Of a stretch of DNA of 58,199 nt, positions 33,955 through 43,322 are shown piece after piece. The notes beneath the pieces are model-generated. The model did not search any database. It worked only from the letters and a program-made list of their open reading frames with translations, and was not told the origin of the DNA. The position numbers were made by a program, and so were the translations under genes. The DNA comes from an uncultured Rhodoblastus sp. (GTDB taxonomy: Bacteria; Pseudomonadota; Alphaproteobacteria; Rhizobiales; Beijerinckiaceae). Where the stretch lies: positions 1-58,199 of the forward strand of contig NZ_CAIUXT010000135.1 in the NCBI RefSeq assembly GCF_903903185.1, read 5' to 3'. Numbering within the stretch: position 1 is the stretch's first letter; each line of letters begins with the position of its first letter.

Positions 33955-35763
33955 ATGACGCAAACTTCACCCGAAACCCCTTCGAAAACCCGCTCGCCCC
34001 GCGACTCCCTCAATTCCCTCAAGCCGATCCTGCCCTATGCCCGCCGCCGCATGGGCTGGGCCATGGGCGCGCTGGCGGCGCTGGCGACGGCCTCGGCCGC
34101 CACTCTGGCCATGCCGATGGCGGTGCGCGGCATGATCGACCGGGGCTTCGCCGCCGATCACGCCGGAGTGGTCAATTCCTATTTTATCGCTCTGATCGGC
34201 GTCGTCGGCGTACTCGCGGCGGCCTCCGCCGTGCGCTATTTTCTGGTAATGACGCTTGGCGAACGCATTGTCGCCGACCTGCGCGAGGATTTTTTCGCGC
34301 ATCTGACCCGGCTGGACCCGGCCTTTTATGACGCCAACCAGACCGGCGAACTGGTCTCGCGCCTTACCGCAGACACCACGCAGCTCAAATCGGCCTTCGG
34401 CGCCTCCGCCTCGATCGCCTTGCGCAATGCGTTCCTGTTCGTCGGCGCGGTCAGCCTGATGGTGTTCACCAGCCCCAAATTGTCGGGGCTGGCGCTGATC
34501 GCCATTCCGGTCATCGTGCTGCCGCTGGTCGCTTCGGGGCGGTCGGTGAAGGGCCGTTCGCGCGCCGCGCAGGATACTCTGGCCGAGGCCAGCGCTTTCG
34601 CCGCCGAAAACCTGGGCGCGGTGAGGACCATGCAGGCATTTGGCGCCGAGGAGTTCAGCCGAAGGCGCTTCGCCGCCGCGGCGGAGGGCGCCTATCGCGC
34701 CGCCCGCGCGGCGACCAAGGCGCGGGCGCTCTTGACCGCGATCGGGATTTTTCTGGCTTTCGCCAGCGTCGTCGGGGTGTTGTGGCTTGGCGCGCGCGAC
34801 GTGCTGGCGGGGCGCATGACCGGCGGCCAATTGTCGCAATTCCTGCTCTATGCCGTGCTCGGCGCGAGTTCGCTCGGACAATTGTCGGAAGTCTGGAGCG
34901 AGCTTTCCGCCGCCGCCGGCGCCGCCGGACGCCTCGCCGAAATCATGGCGATTCCCTCGCGCATCGTCGCGCCGCCTCATCCGGTCGACTTTCCGGAGCC
35001 CGGACGCGGCGAGATTTTTTTCGACCATGTCGGCTTCGCCTATCCCGCGCGGCCGGACAAGCAGGTGTTCGACGGCCTGTCGCTCAAAATCGCGCCGGGC
35101 GAAAAGGTCGCCATCGTCGGCCCCTCGGGCGCCGGCAAATCGACGCTTTTTCAATTGCTGATGCGCTTTTACGATCCGACTTCGGGGCGCGTTCTGATCG
35201 ATGGCGTCGATGCCGCCAAGGCCGATCCCGCCGCCCTGCGCCGCCGCATCGCCCTGGTGCCGCAGGATGCGGTGATTTTTGCGGCCTCGGTCGCCGAAAA
35301 CATCGCCTATGGCGCTGCCGGCGCGAGCCGGGCAATGATCGAGGCGGCGGCAAGGCGCGCCGCCGCGCATGAGTTCATCGCCGCACTTCCCGAAGGCTAC
35401 GACACAAGGCTCGGCGAGCGCGGCGTCACCCTTTCGGGGGGCCAGCGCCAGCGCCTCGCCATCGCCCGCGCGATCTTGAAGGACGCCCCGATTCTGCTGC
35501 TCGACGAGGCGACTTCCGCGCTCGACGCCGAAAACGAGGTTCTGGTGCAATCGGCGCTCGATCATGTCATGCAGGGCCGCACCACCTTGATCATCGCGCA
35601 CCGCCTCGCGACGATTCTAGCCGCCGACCGCATCCTGGTGCTCGAAGGCGGTCATATCGTCGAGGAGGGAACGCACGCCGAACTGGTTTCGCGCGACGGG
35701 CTTTACGCGAGGCTGGCGCGGTTGCAGTTTAACGCGGGGGCGAGCGTTCTTGTGACCGTGTGA
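33955..35763 (+). CDS. ABC-type exporter, fused permease/ATPase (MsbA-like)
   Basis: A 602-residue half-transporter. The transmembrane domain (about 30-320, six helices) begins RRMGWAMGALAALATASAAT; the ATPase domain has Walker A GPSGAGKST (about 389), signature [16 protein letters not shown] and Walker B ILLLDEATSALDAE, followed by the H-loop in IIAHRLATI. It is a type IV (B-type) exporter homodimer; the substrate may be a lipid, peptide or drug. The C-terminal 35 bp overlap the convergent GNAT gene. The divergent neighbour rpmE is separated by about 200 bp. Confidence 0.92.
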   Translation: MTQTSPETPSKTRSPRDSLNSLKPILPYARRRMGWAMGALAALATASAATLAMPMAVRGMIDRGFAADHAGVVNSYFIALIGVVGVLAAASAVRYFLVMTLGERIVADLREDFFAHLTRLDPAFYDANQTGELVSRLTADTTQLKSAFGASASIALRNAFLFVGAVSLMVFTSPKLSGLALIAIPVIVLPLVASGRSVKGRSRAAQDTLAEASAFAAENLGAVRTMQAFGAEEFSRRRFAAAAEGAYRAARAATKARALLTAIGIFLAFASVVGVLWLGARDVLAGRMTGGQLSQFLLYAVLGASSLGQLSEVWSELSAAAGAAGRLAEIMAIPSRIVAPPHPVDFPEPGRGEIFFDHVGFAYPARPDKQVFDGLSLKIAPGEKVAIVGPSGAGKSTLFQLLMRFYDPTSGRVLIDGVDAAKADPAALRRRIALVPQDAVIFAASVAENIAYGAAGASRAMIEAAARRAAAHEFIAALPEGYDTRLGERGVTLSGGQRQRLAIARAILKDAPILLLDEATSALDAENEVLVQSALDHVMQGRTTLIIAHRLATILAADRILVLEGGHIVEEGTHAELVSRDGLYARLARLQFNAGASVLVTV

Positions 35764-36223
35764 GGGGCGTTCCCCTTTCCGAAGTCCAATGCAAAATCAC
35801 CTTGTTCAGGCCCGACAGCGGGTTTTCGCCCGCCCCCGTCTCGACAAACCCCTCGCGGCGGTAAAAAGCGAGCGCGCGGAAATTATCGGCGTTGACGTCG
35901 AGCCCGAACCCGTGCGGGCAGGCGGCCTTGGCGCAGCCGAGCAGCGCCCGCGCCGCGCCGCCGCCTTTTGCGCGCGGCGCGACGGCGATCTGCTCCAGCC
36001 ATTTTCGCGCGGGATCGAACATCACGAAACCGGCAAGGCCCTTGTCGTCCTCGGCGACGAAAACCTGCGCCCCCGCCGCGAGGCTGGAGGCGAATAGATC
36101 GGCCAGCCAGGGCGCGCGGGCGGAAAAATCAATCTCTGGGCGCGCCTGCGTCCAGCTTTCGACCCACAAGGCGATGAGCGCCGTCCAGTCGCTCTCGTCA
36201 TAGCGGCGCAGCTCAAAGCTCAT
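35729..36223 (-). CDS. GNAT-family N-acetyltransferase
   Basis: A 164-residue protein with the GNAT fold: motif A LEQIAVAPRAKGGGAARALL (the RxxGxG/A acetyl-CoA pyrophosphate loop, here RAKGGGAA) and motif B FYRREGFVETG. The N-terminus (FELRRYDESDWTALIALWVE) is the usual beta1-alpha1 region. It transfers an acetyl group to an amine; the substrate is unknown. Its 3' end overlaps the convergent ABC exporter gene by 35 bp, so its last residues share DNA with that gene. Confidence 0.85.
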   Translation of the reverse strand: MSFELRRYDESDWTALIALWVESWTQARPEIDFSARAPWLADLFASSLAAGAQVFVAEDDKGLAGFVMFDPARKWLEQIAVAPRAKGGGAARALLGCAKAACPHGFGLDVNADNFRALAFYRREGFVETGAGENPLSGLNKVILHWTSERGTPLTRSQERSPPR

Positions 36224-36317
36224 CTGTCCGACAGCCGGAAAACGTCACGGGACGGCATGGCGCGCGCACTCCGGCAGTTGCAGCGGCGCGGTCAGAATCA
36301 ACGCCTCCATCGCCAAA

Positions 36318-37109
36318 TCAAACCTTTTTCAGCAAATCGAGCAATTGCTTCTGGATATATTCATTGCCGGCGCAGACCGAGCCGTTTCTTAGAAAATCCT
36401 GTCCGCCATCGGCGTCGGAGAGGTAGCCGCCGGCCTCGCGGATCAGGATCAGGCCCGCCGCCATGTCCCAGCTTTTGAGGCCGCGCTCCCAAAAACCGTC
36501 GAAACGACCGGCGGCGACAAAGGCGAGGTCGAGCGAGGCGGCGCCGAGCCGGCGCACCCCGCCGGCGCGGGTCATCACGATCGAGAGTTCGGCCTTGAAA
36601 CGCGGATGGATGCCGGCGGCGGCGAGCGGCGGAATCCCGGTGGCGATCAGCCCCTCCGCCATGTCACGGCGCACGGCGACGCGGATGCGGCGGTTGTTGT
36701 ACCAGGCGCCCTGGCCCTTTTCGGCGACGAAAAGATCGTCGTTGGCCGGATTATAGACGACGCCGGCGACGATCTGACCGTCGCGCTCGAGCCCGATCGA
36801 CACGGCGAAGATCGGCAGGCCATGCAGGAAATTGGTGGTGCCGTCGAGCGGATCGACATGCCAGACATGGCTCTTGTCGGCGCCCTCGACGATTCCGCCC
36901 TCTTCGAGAATGAAGCCATAGCCGGGCCGCGCCCTCGACAATTCCTCGAAAATGGTCTTTTCGGACTTCTTGTCGGCGATGGTGACGAAATCGCCCGGCC
37001 CCTTGACCGAGACCTGCAAATTCTCGACTTCGCCGAAATCGCGCTTGAGGCCGCGCCCCGCCTTGAGCGCGGCGGCGGTCATCACATTCATCAGGGCGGA
37101 ATTGATCAT
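36318..37109 (-). CDS. Inositol monophosphatase-family protein (SuhB-like)
   Basis: 263 residues from the ATG at 37109; the open frame upstream is not family-like. It carries the metal-binding motifs of the FIG superfamily: LEEGGIVEG (Glu), VDPLDGTTNF (DPxDGT, two Asp) and SWDMAAGLIL (final Asp). It hydrolyses inositol phosphate or related sugar phosphates with Mg2+; SuhB homologues also affect ribosomal RNA transcription. Convergent context with the GNAT gene 94 bp away. Confidence 0.92.
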   Translation of the reverse strand: MINSALMNVMTAAALKAGRGLKRDFGEVENLQVSVKGPGDFVTIADKKSEKTIFEELSRARPGYGFILEEGGIVEGADKSHVWHVDPLDGTTNFLHGLPIFAVSIGLERDGQIVAGVVYNPANDDLFVAEKGQGAWYNNRRIRVAVRRDMAEGLIATGIPPLAAAGIHPRFKAELSIVMTRAGGVRRLGAASLDLAFVAAGRFDGFWERGLKSWDMAAGLILIREAGGYLSDADGGQDFLRNGSVCAGNEYIQKQLLDLLKKV

Positions 37110-37429
37110 GATTTCTTTCCTGGCCGCGCGAGGAGGCCAGCCTGCGCCGCGCCTTAAGTCGCAGGTCATGTGCCCTGCCCGGAACATGGCGTCAAGCTGG
37201 GGGCAATGGCCGGGCAGCGCCAAAGCCCGGCTCCGGGTCCCGCTGACGTTGCCTAGGTTTCCTCACCTATGCCGCAAAAAAACAGTGGCGGCTTAGATAT
37301 CCGATTCGATCGTTTTAAAATCAGACGCGTGGCGCCGTCATTGTCAGGCCGCGCTGGGCCGCCCCCCTGCTTGCCGCCCCGCCAAAATCCCCTAAACTCG
37401 CGCAACCCCCGCAAACGGAAGCGCAGCCC
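37110..37429. promoter_or_regulatory. 320-bp divergent intergenic region
   Basis: It separates the divergent inositol-phosphatase and O-methyltransferase genes and so must hold both promoters. I see an AT-richer part near 37280-37320 but no clear consensus box, dyad or RNA gene. Confidence 0.35.
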
Positions 37430-38101
37430 ATGGATCAGCCGAACTGGAATGACGTGGACGATTATATCGTCGGGCGTCTCGTTCCCCCCGACAGCGCGCT
37501 CGATGCGGCGCTGGCGGCCAACAGAGCCGCAGGCCTGCCGGCGATCGACGTTTCGCCGGCGCAGGGCAAGCTTTTGCAGCTGTTCGCCCGCATGGTCGGC
37601 GCGCGAAAGGTTCTGGAGATCGGCACGCTCGGCGGCTATTCGACCATCTGGCTGGCCCGGGCGCTGCCCGCCGATGGCCTTGTCGTCACGCTGGAGGCGC
37701 TGCCCAGACACGCCGAGGTGGCGCGTCAAAATATCGAGCGCGCCGGTTTGAGCGCAAGGGTGGAAATCCGCGTCGGGCCGGCGCTCGAAACCCTGCCGGT
37801 TCTCGCCAGGGAGGGCGGCGGAGCCTTCGATCTCGTGTTCATCGACGCCGACAAGCGTGGCAATCCCGACTATCTGCAATGGGCGATAAAGCTCGCGCGG
37901 GTCGGCGCGGTCATCGTCGTCGATAATGTCGTGCGCGACGGCGCGGTTCTTGACGCCGACAGCGACAGCGCCGACATCCAGGGCATTCGCCGTTTTTACG
38001 ACGATCTGGCCGGCGACGCCCGGCTCAGCGCCACGGCGATCCAGACCGTCGGCGCCAAGGGGTGGGATGGTTTCGCCATCGCCTTCGTCGGAAGCCAGTG
38101 A
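37430..38101 (+). CDS. Class I SAM O-methyltransferase (family 3)
   Basis: A 223-residue protein of the caffeoyl-CoA O-methyltransferase-like family 3. Motif I is LEIGTLGGYSTIWLARALP (SAM glycine loop), followed by TLEALPRHAEVARQN (acidic ribose contact), DLVFIDADKRGNPDYL (metal-binding Asp, DADK) and VIVVDNVVRDGAV (DN). It methylates a catechol-type hydroxyl with Mg2+ dependence; the substrate is unknown. Co-directional with msrB, panD and serA but separated by normal gaps. Confidence 0.9.
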   Translation: MDQPNWNDVDDYIVGRLVPPDSALDAALAANRAAGLPAIDVSPAQGKLLQLFARMVGARKVLEIGTLGGYSTIWLARALPADGLVVTLEALPRHAEVARQNIERAGLSARVEIRVGPALETLPVLAREGGGAFDLVFIDADKRGNPDYLQWAIKLARVGAVIVVDNVVRDGAVLDADSDSADIQGIRRFYDDLAGDARLSATAIQTVGAKGWDGFAIAFVGSQ

Positions 38102-38171
38102 CTAAGGCCCCGTTCTTGTCGCGCCGCAAAAAACCCCTATCTATAGCGCCTTCCCCTTCCCGGAGGCGCGC

Positions 38172-38573
38172 ATGACGACGAAAACCTTCAAGATCGCCCA
38201 TACCGACGCCGAATGGCGCGCGCGGCTCACGCCCGAGCAATATGAGGTGTTGCGCGGCCATGGCACCGAACGGCCGGGCTCCTGCGCGCTCAATCATGAA
38301 AAACGCCCCGGCGCGTTTTTCTGCGTGGGATGTGGGCAGGAATTGTTCCGCACGGCCAAGAAATTCGAGAGCGGCACCGGCTGGCCGAGCTTTTTCGACC
38401 CCGTCGAGGGCGCCGTCGAGACCAGCCGCGACGTAAGCTTTTTTATGGTCCGCACCGAAGTCCATTGCAGCCAGTGCGGCGGCCACCTGGGCCATGTCTT
38501 CGAAGACGGCCCGCCGCCCAGTCATTTGCGCTATTGCATCAATGGCGTGGCTTTGGACTTCAAGGCGGACTGA
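38172..38573 (+). CDS. msrB: Peptide-methionine (R)-S-oxide reductase MsrB
   Basis: A 133-residue protein. Four zinc cysteines appear as CVGCG and CSQCG; the catalytic Cys is in RYCINGVALDF, and GTGWPSFF and GGHLGHVFEDGPP are diagnostic blocks. It reduces the R-epimer of methionine sulfoxide in proteins using thioredoxin. Standard length. Confidence 0.95.
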   Translation: MTTKTFKIAHTDAEWRARLTPEQYEVLRGHGTERPGSCALNHEKRPGAFFCVGCGQELFRTAKKFESGTGWPSFFDPVEGAVETSRDVSFFMVRTEVHCSQCGGHLGHVFEDGPPPSHLRYCINGVALDFKAD

Positions 38574-38741
38574 GCAGGATTTCAGGAAGCAGACGGCGTC
38601 TTTCCGCGAAAAACGCCGGTTCTTCGAGGAAGTCAGACTATTGGCGATTTGACCCAGCGGCGGAAAGTCTGGCCAATTTTTCCAAAAAACGCTATGCAGC
38701 GCGCAAATGGCTGAGGCTTCCTCCAGCTGCAAGGATTGTTC

Positions 38742-39194
38742 ATGCGCAAGGTTGTCGGCGCCAAACTGCACGGAATTCATGTGACGGACGCCAATATCGA
38801 CTATCACGGCTCGATCACGCTCGACCCCGATCATTGCGAGGAAGCGGGGATTTTGCCGCTCGAATTCGTCGAAATCTGGAACAAGAATTCCGGAGCCCGC
38901 ATTTCCACCTATGTCATCCTCGGTGAACGGGGCTCGCGCTGCTGCATCCTCAATGGCGCGGCGGCGCGCACCTGCCAGCCCGGCGACCAGATCATCATTT
39001 GCAGCTCGATTTATGTCGAGGCCGATGAAATCCCCTCGATGCGGCCGAAAATCCTGGCCTTCGACCGCGACAACCGCATCATCGACCGGCTTTCCTACCA
39101 CGTCGACCGCGACGAATCCGGTCGCTTCCGCTTTTCCATCCATGACGAGACGGGGGCGCCGCAGCCCATTCCGCTCAAATCCAAGAAAATCTGA
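38742..39194 (+). CDS. panD: Aspartate 1-decarboxylase PanD
   Basis: 150 residues from the ATG at 38742, which has AAGGA seven bases upstream; an in-frame TTG at 38736 was not chosen. The self-cleavage site is Gly23-Ser24 (DYHGSIT), where the chain splits and Ser24 becomes the pyruvoyl cofactor. [20 protein letters not shown] is a family core block. It makes beta-alanine for pantothenate and coenzyme A. It is somewhat longer than E. coli PanD (126), with a C-terminal extension typical of some alphaproteobacteria. Confidence 0.93.
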   Translation: MRKVVGAKLHGIHVTDANIDYHGSITLDPDHCEEAGILPLEFVEIWNKNSGARISTYVILGERGSRCCILNGAAARTCQPGDQIIICSSIYVEADEIPSMRPKILAFDRDNRIIDRLSYHVDRDESGRFRFSIHDETGAPQPIPLKSKKI

Positions 39195-39279
39195 ACCAAG
39201 ATCCAAGAAATCTGACCTTTCCGCGCAAAGGCTGAAGTTTTGCGCGCGGCGCCCGTCGTCGCCGCTCAAGGAGTGACTC

Positions 39280-40524
39280 ATGAATTCCGCGTTGTCGTTT
39301 CCCAAGGACAAGATCAAGGTTTTGCTGCTCGAAGGCATCCACGAAAGCGCCATGGAGCTTTTTGCCGCCGCCGGATATCCCAATGTCACTCGCCTGACCA
39401 AGGCGCTCGACGGCGAGGCTCTGGGCGAGGCGTTGCAGGGCGTGCATATCGTCGGCATACGCTCGCGCACCAAACTGACGGAAGAGGTTTTCGAGGCGGC
39501 GGACCGGCTGATCGCGGTGGGCTGTTTTTCGGTCGGCACCAATCAGGTCAATCTCAATTCCGCCCGCGTGCGTGGCATTCCGGTGTTCAACGCGCCTTTC
39601 TCCAACACCCGCTCGGTGGCGGAACTGGTGATCGGCGAGATCGTCATGCTTTTGCGCCGGATTTTTCCGCGCTCGGTTTCGGCCCATGCCGGCGGTTGGG
39701 ACAAGAGCGCCAACGACAGTCTGGAAGTGCGCGGCAAGACGCTCGGCATCGTCGGCTATGGCAATATCGGCAGCCAATTGTCGATGCTCGCCGAGAGCAT
39801 GGGCATGAAGGTGATCTTTTTCGACATCACCGACAAATTGCGCCACGGCAATACCGAACCCTGCGACACGCTCAACGAATTGCTGGCCCAGGCCGACGTG
39901 GTCAGCCTGCATGTGCCGGAAACTCCGCAAACCGAAAACATGATGGGCGAGGCGCAGTTCAGGGCGATGAAGCCCGGCGCTTTTTTCATCAATAATGCGC
40001 GCGGCACCGTGGTCGATATCGAGGCGTTGGCGCGGGCGCTCAAGGACGAGCATCTGCGCGGCGCCGCCATCGACGTCTTTCCGAAGGAGCCGGCGGGCAA
40101 TGCGGATAAATTCGTATCGCCGTTGCAGGGTCTGGAGAATGTCATCCTGACGCCGCATGTTGGCGGTTCGACCGAAGAGGCGCAGGGGCGGATAGGCGCG
40201 GAAGTGGCGCGCAAGCTGATCGATTATTCCGACATTGGCTCGACGCTCGGCGCGGTGAATTTTCCGCAGGTGCAATTGCCGCCGCGTCCCAATGGCACGC
40301 GCTATATGCACGTCCATCGCAATGTGCCGGGCATGATGATGAAACTGAACGATATTTTCTCGCGCCGGGGCATGAATATCGCCTCGCAGTTCCTGCAGAC
40401 GGACGGCGAGGTCGGCTATGTCGTGATCGAGGCGGACGGCACCCGCGAGGATTGCGAGCAGGTGCTGGAGGAAATTAGGCGCCTCGATGGAACCCTGCGC
40501 GCCCGCATCATTTACGAGCGCTGA
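39280..40524 (+). CDS. serA: D-3-phosphoglycerate dehydrogenase SerA
   Basis: 414 residues, matching the short E. coli-type SerA (410) rather than the long form. The NAD+ site is GIVGYGNIGSQ; the active-site region has FFINNARGTVVDIEAL (Arg), and TPHVGGSTEEAQ holds the catalytic His. A C-terminal ACT domain (about 335-414; GMMMKLNDIFSRRGMNIA) is the serine-feedback site. It is the first step of serine synthesis from 3-phosphoglycerate; it is also relevant to C1 assimilation in methylotrophs if the host is one. Confidence 0.94.
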   Translation: MNSALSFPKDKIKVLLLEGIHESAMELFAAAGYPNVTRLTKALDGEALGEALQGVHIVGIRSRTKLTEEVFEAADRLIAVGCFSVGTNQVNLNSARVRGIPVFNAPFSNTRSVAELVIGEIVMLLRRIFPRSVSAHAGGWDKSANDSLEVRGKTLGIVGYGNIGSQLSMLAESMGMKVIFFDITDKLRHGNTEPCDTLNELLAQADVVSLHVPETPQTENMMGEAQFRAMKPGAFFINNARGTVVDIEALARALKDEHLRGAAIDVFPKEPAGNADKFVSPLQGLENVILTPHVGGSTEEAQGRIGAEVARKLIDYSDIGSTLGAVNFPQVQLPPRPNGTRYMHVHRNVPGMMMKLNDIFSRRGMNIASQFLQTDGEVGYVVIEADGTREDCEQVLEEIRRLDGTLRARIIYER

Positions 40525-40585
40525 GCTTTATCGGGCGCGGAATCTGCGCGCCATCAAACGACGGCGCGCTCACTTTGCGAGATTA

Positions 40586-40921
40586 CTACTGTTTGGCGAT
40601 GATCTGGTCCTTGATGCCCTTGTAGACGCCCTTGGGCACGATTTTCTTCTGCCATAATTCGTCCTTTCCCTTGTAGGGGCGCCCGGCGACGATCGCCTTG
40701 GCGCGGACGTCTCCGACGCCCTTGAGCGCCTGCAACTGCTCCACGCTGGCGGTATTGATGTCGAGCGGGTCCGCCTTGGCGGCGACTGCGGCCGGCGCGG
40801 CGGCCGCAGGTTTTGCCGGGGCGGTCTTGGCCGGGGCCGGCGTCGCCGGCGCCTGCGCGAGGGCGGGAACGGCGAAAGCGAGCAAGGCGACGGCGGAGAT
40901 GGCGCGCAGAGTCTTGAACAT
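40586..40921 (-). CDS. Exported helix-hairpin-helix (ComEA-like) protein
   Basis: A 111-residue protein with a signal peptide (LRAISAVALLAFAVPALA), an Ala/Pro/Lys-rich linker (about 25-50) and a C-terminal helix-hairpin-helix domain: LDINTASVEQLQALKGVGDV, then YKGKDELWQKKIVPKGVY. It resembles the DNA-binding domain of ComEA; many bacteria have such exported HhH proteins without full competence genes. Convergent with serA; the last 60 bp between them contain a GC-rich hairpin (GCGCGGAATCTGCGCGC). Confidence 0.85.
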   Translation of the reverse strand: MFKTLRAISAVALLAFAVPALAQAPATPAPAKTAPAKPAAAAPAAVAAKADPLDINTASVEQLQALKGVGDVRAKAIVAGRPYKGKDELWQKKIVPKGVYKGIKDQIIAKQ

Positions 40922-41168
40922 GACGAATTCCTTGTGGCTTCAGTGGCGTGTCTTCAGAGGCGTTTTTCAGGCAATACAGGGCAGGGGAGGCGCCGCGCCC
41001 CGACAAAAACTTCACCAATTGGGGCGATTCGTCAACTTTTGCCGGAGAAACGGCGAATTTGCGGCAGGCGGACAAAAAAGCCGTCGTCGCGCTTGCCCAT
41101 GGGCGCTGCGGTGACTATGGTCCGACCCCAAAGATCCGCCAGGTTTTGTGTTTGTCGGGTTGGACTAT

Positions 41169-41243
41169 TGGGGCGTCGCCAAGCGGTAAGGCAGCGGATT
41201 TTGATTCCGCCATACGGAGGTTCGAATCCTCCCGCCCCAGCCA
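41169..41243 (+). tRNA. tRNA-Gln (anticodon TTG)
   Basis: A 75-nt cloverleaf. Acceptor TGGGGCG pairs with CGCCCCA (41233-41239), followed by discriminator G and an encoded CCA (41241-41243). The anticodon arm is GCGGA-TTTTGAT-TCCGC with TTG in the centre, reading CAA. The T arm is GGAGG-TTCGAAT-CCTCC. Its 3' end is the likely integration site of the island whose recombinase gene starts 120 bp downstream. Confidence 0.96.
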
Positions 41244-41363
41244 AAACGCGTTTTTTGCGCGCTAACTCCTTGTAATTCCTCATGGGGACGGTTCCTGGCT
41301 GGGATGCAGCCGGAGCAATTGTACCCAGAGCTGTCGCACACGCCTGTCGCCAGGAGAATCGGC

Positions 41364-43322
41364 ATGGGCCTGTGTCAGAACGTTTATCGGCGCGGCGGCG
41401 TCTATTGGTGGCGTCGCAGAACAAAGCTTGAACGTGGCGCCCAGTCGCTCTATCTACACCTGAGTTTGAAGATCCGCGATCCCCGCCATGCCCGCGTCCT
41501 GGCGTTGCGTGTCGGCGTCGAGGCGGATCGTCTGGAGCAATTGGGCATGTTGGACGCCGCCAAAAAAACCGAGTTGTTGAAGCTTTTCGTCGAGTCGCAA
41601 GCCGAGAATTTGGAACGCTATGCGCGAGTTGACGCGCATGCCGACGCCGACAGGGGGGCATCAGCCGAGCCTGTCGAAGAGAAAATCAGGCGCGAAAAGC
41701 AGTTTTCGATTGTTTATGCGACGATCGCGACGCGCGGTCCCGCCGCCGCGCTGTCAGCCGGCGACGAGCTGACCCTTCTCCACTCGGGCTTTTCCGAACA
41801 CGACGTCAACGAGATCAAGGAAAAAATCTCCCATTTCCGCGATATGGTGCCTCGGCTCGGGCCGGACGGCCGGATTGCGGAGACCGGCGCAGCCGGTCTC
41901 TTGGGCCCGGATAACGACATTTTCCGCACGGTATTGGCCGGGCTTGGCGTCGGGGCCAATGACGAGACTATCGATCTCGTGCGCAGCATTTGGATGCGCG
42001 CCACCGCGACCGCCTATGCGGACACCGCTCGGCGCTACCCGCCGCTTTTCGAGATGTCGGCTATGGCGGATCCCGGGCTCAGCCACGCCGCGAATTCGCC
42101 GACGCTTCCTCCGGCGCCGGTGTCGGCGACTTTGGTTCCGCCCGCGTCAGCGCCGAAGACCGACGTCGATTATACGATCTCGGGCCAAATCGCCGCGATG
42201 ATCAAAGAAAAGGTGGGGGATAATTGGAAAGTCACCAAGCGTGGCGATCAGGACGTGAGCGACAGCGCTGAGACTTACATGTTCCTTGGAAAAATCCTCG
42301 TCAAAATGATCGGCGTTGACGACGTTCGCGTGTTGGCCAGGAACCACGCGGTCGAACTGCGCCAACTTCTCAAGGATCTGCCGACATATTATGGGAAAGC
42401 CCCGGCCGACTGGAAGCTATCATTCGAGGAGGCGATCAAGCTAGCGAAGGAGCAAAACAAGCCAATCGGTCGGGCAGGGAGCACCATCACCAAATATCTG
42501 ACCTGTCTTCAAAGCTTTTTGCGTTTCCTCGACGACCATGAGATTTCAGTCGCGTTGAACCCGGACAAGATCAAGAGCCTCAAACCCAAGGACAAACGTA
42601 AAGCCAACGCGAAACGAACGGCGTTCACCGAGGACGACTACGAGACTCTGTTTGCCGACGAAACCTGGACGGCGCCGGAAGTCGCGCACGACAGCACATA
42701 CTGGGTGCCTCTTTTTACTCGTTATGGAGGAGGGCGGCTGGAAGAGCCTTGCGGAATTCTGATCGAAGAGGTCGACTTTTCGTCCGAAGTCCCATCTTAT
42801 ACGATCCAGGAAAATTGGATGCGCACCATAAAGAGCGAAGCGCGCCGCGTCCCTGTTCATTCCGAATTGTTGCGCCTTGGCTTTCGCGAGTATTATGAGA
42901 TGGTCAAACAGCTCGGATTTAAGGAACTGTTTCCGGATCTTCGTTTGCGCGGAACCAATACCTCGATCGGTTCGCTTTTGAACAAAAAATTCGTTCCCAT
43001 TTTGGACCGGGCTCTCCCGGAAGCGCGGGAGAACAAGAAGACGCAGCATTCTTCGCGCAAGACGATGAATACCGAACTGCGCGATAATAAAATCGACATC
43101 ACGGTCCGTTGCGAATTGCTGGGGCACGCGCAGGAAGGCGTAAACTCGAGTGTTTACATGGACCGGGCGCGCGACCCGCTCAAACGAGAGGCCATCGAGA
43201 CGATCGCGAACGTAACTTCACACGTTCCCGCTCGTCCGATCCGGCTTAATTCGCTACTCTTGGCGGCGACGACAGGGAAAAAGCCGCAGGCGAAACGTCG
43301 TGCGCCACGACTTCGCAAATGA
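41364..43322 (+). CDS. Tyrosine recombinase/integrase of the genomic island
   Basis: 652 residues from the ATG at 41364, with AGGAG eight bases upstream; an earlier in-frame ATG at 41304 has no such site. A small N-terminal domain (QNVYRRGGVYWWRRRTK) of the DUF6538 type is followed by a long unknown middle. The C-terminal catalytic domain has TRYGGGRLEEPCGI (Arg), a Lys near IKSEARRVPVH, QHSSRKTMNTEL (HxxR), ELLGHAQEG (His) and SSVYMDRARD (Tyr nucleophile). It integrates and excises the element at the tRNA-Gln 3' end. It is larger than usual (about 400) because of the N-terminal part. Confidence 0.9.
   Translation: MGLCQNVYRRGGVYWWRRRTKLERGAQSLYLHLSLKIRDPRHARVLALRVGVEADRLEQLGMLDAAKKTELLKLFVESQAENLERYARVDAHADADRGASAEPVEEKIRREKQFSIVYATIATRGPAAALSAGDELTLLHSGFSEHDVNEIKEKISHFRDMVPRLGPDGRIAETGAAGLLGPDNDIFRTVLAGLGVGANDETIDLVRSIWMRATATAYADTARRYPPLFEMSAMADPGLSHAANSPTLPPAPVSATLVPPASAPKTDVDYTISGQIAAMIKEKVGDNWKVTKRGDQDVSDSAETYMFLGKILVKMIGVDDVRVLARNHAVELRQLLKDLPTYYGKAPADWKLSFEEAIKLAKEQNKPIGRAGSTITKYLTCLQSFLRFLDDHEISVALNPDKIKSLKPKDKRKANAKRTAFTEDDYETLFADETWTAPEVAHDSTYWVPLFTRYGGGRLEEPCGILIEEVDFSSEVPSYTIQENWMRTIKSEARRVPVHSELLRLGFREYYEMVKQLGFKELFPDLRLRGTNTSIGSLLNKKFVPILDRALPEARENKKTQHSSRKTMNTELRDNKIDITVRCELLGHAQEGVNSSVYMDRARDPLKREAIETIANVTSHVPARPIRLNSLLLAATTGKKPQAKRRAPRLRK

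Noticed and set aside
33967-35601. 544-residue minus-strand ORF
   Set aside because: Antisense shadow of the ABC exporter; no motif of its own.
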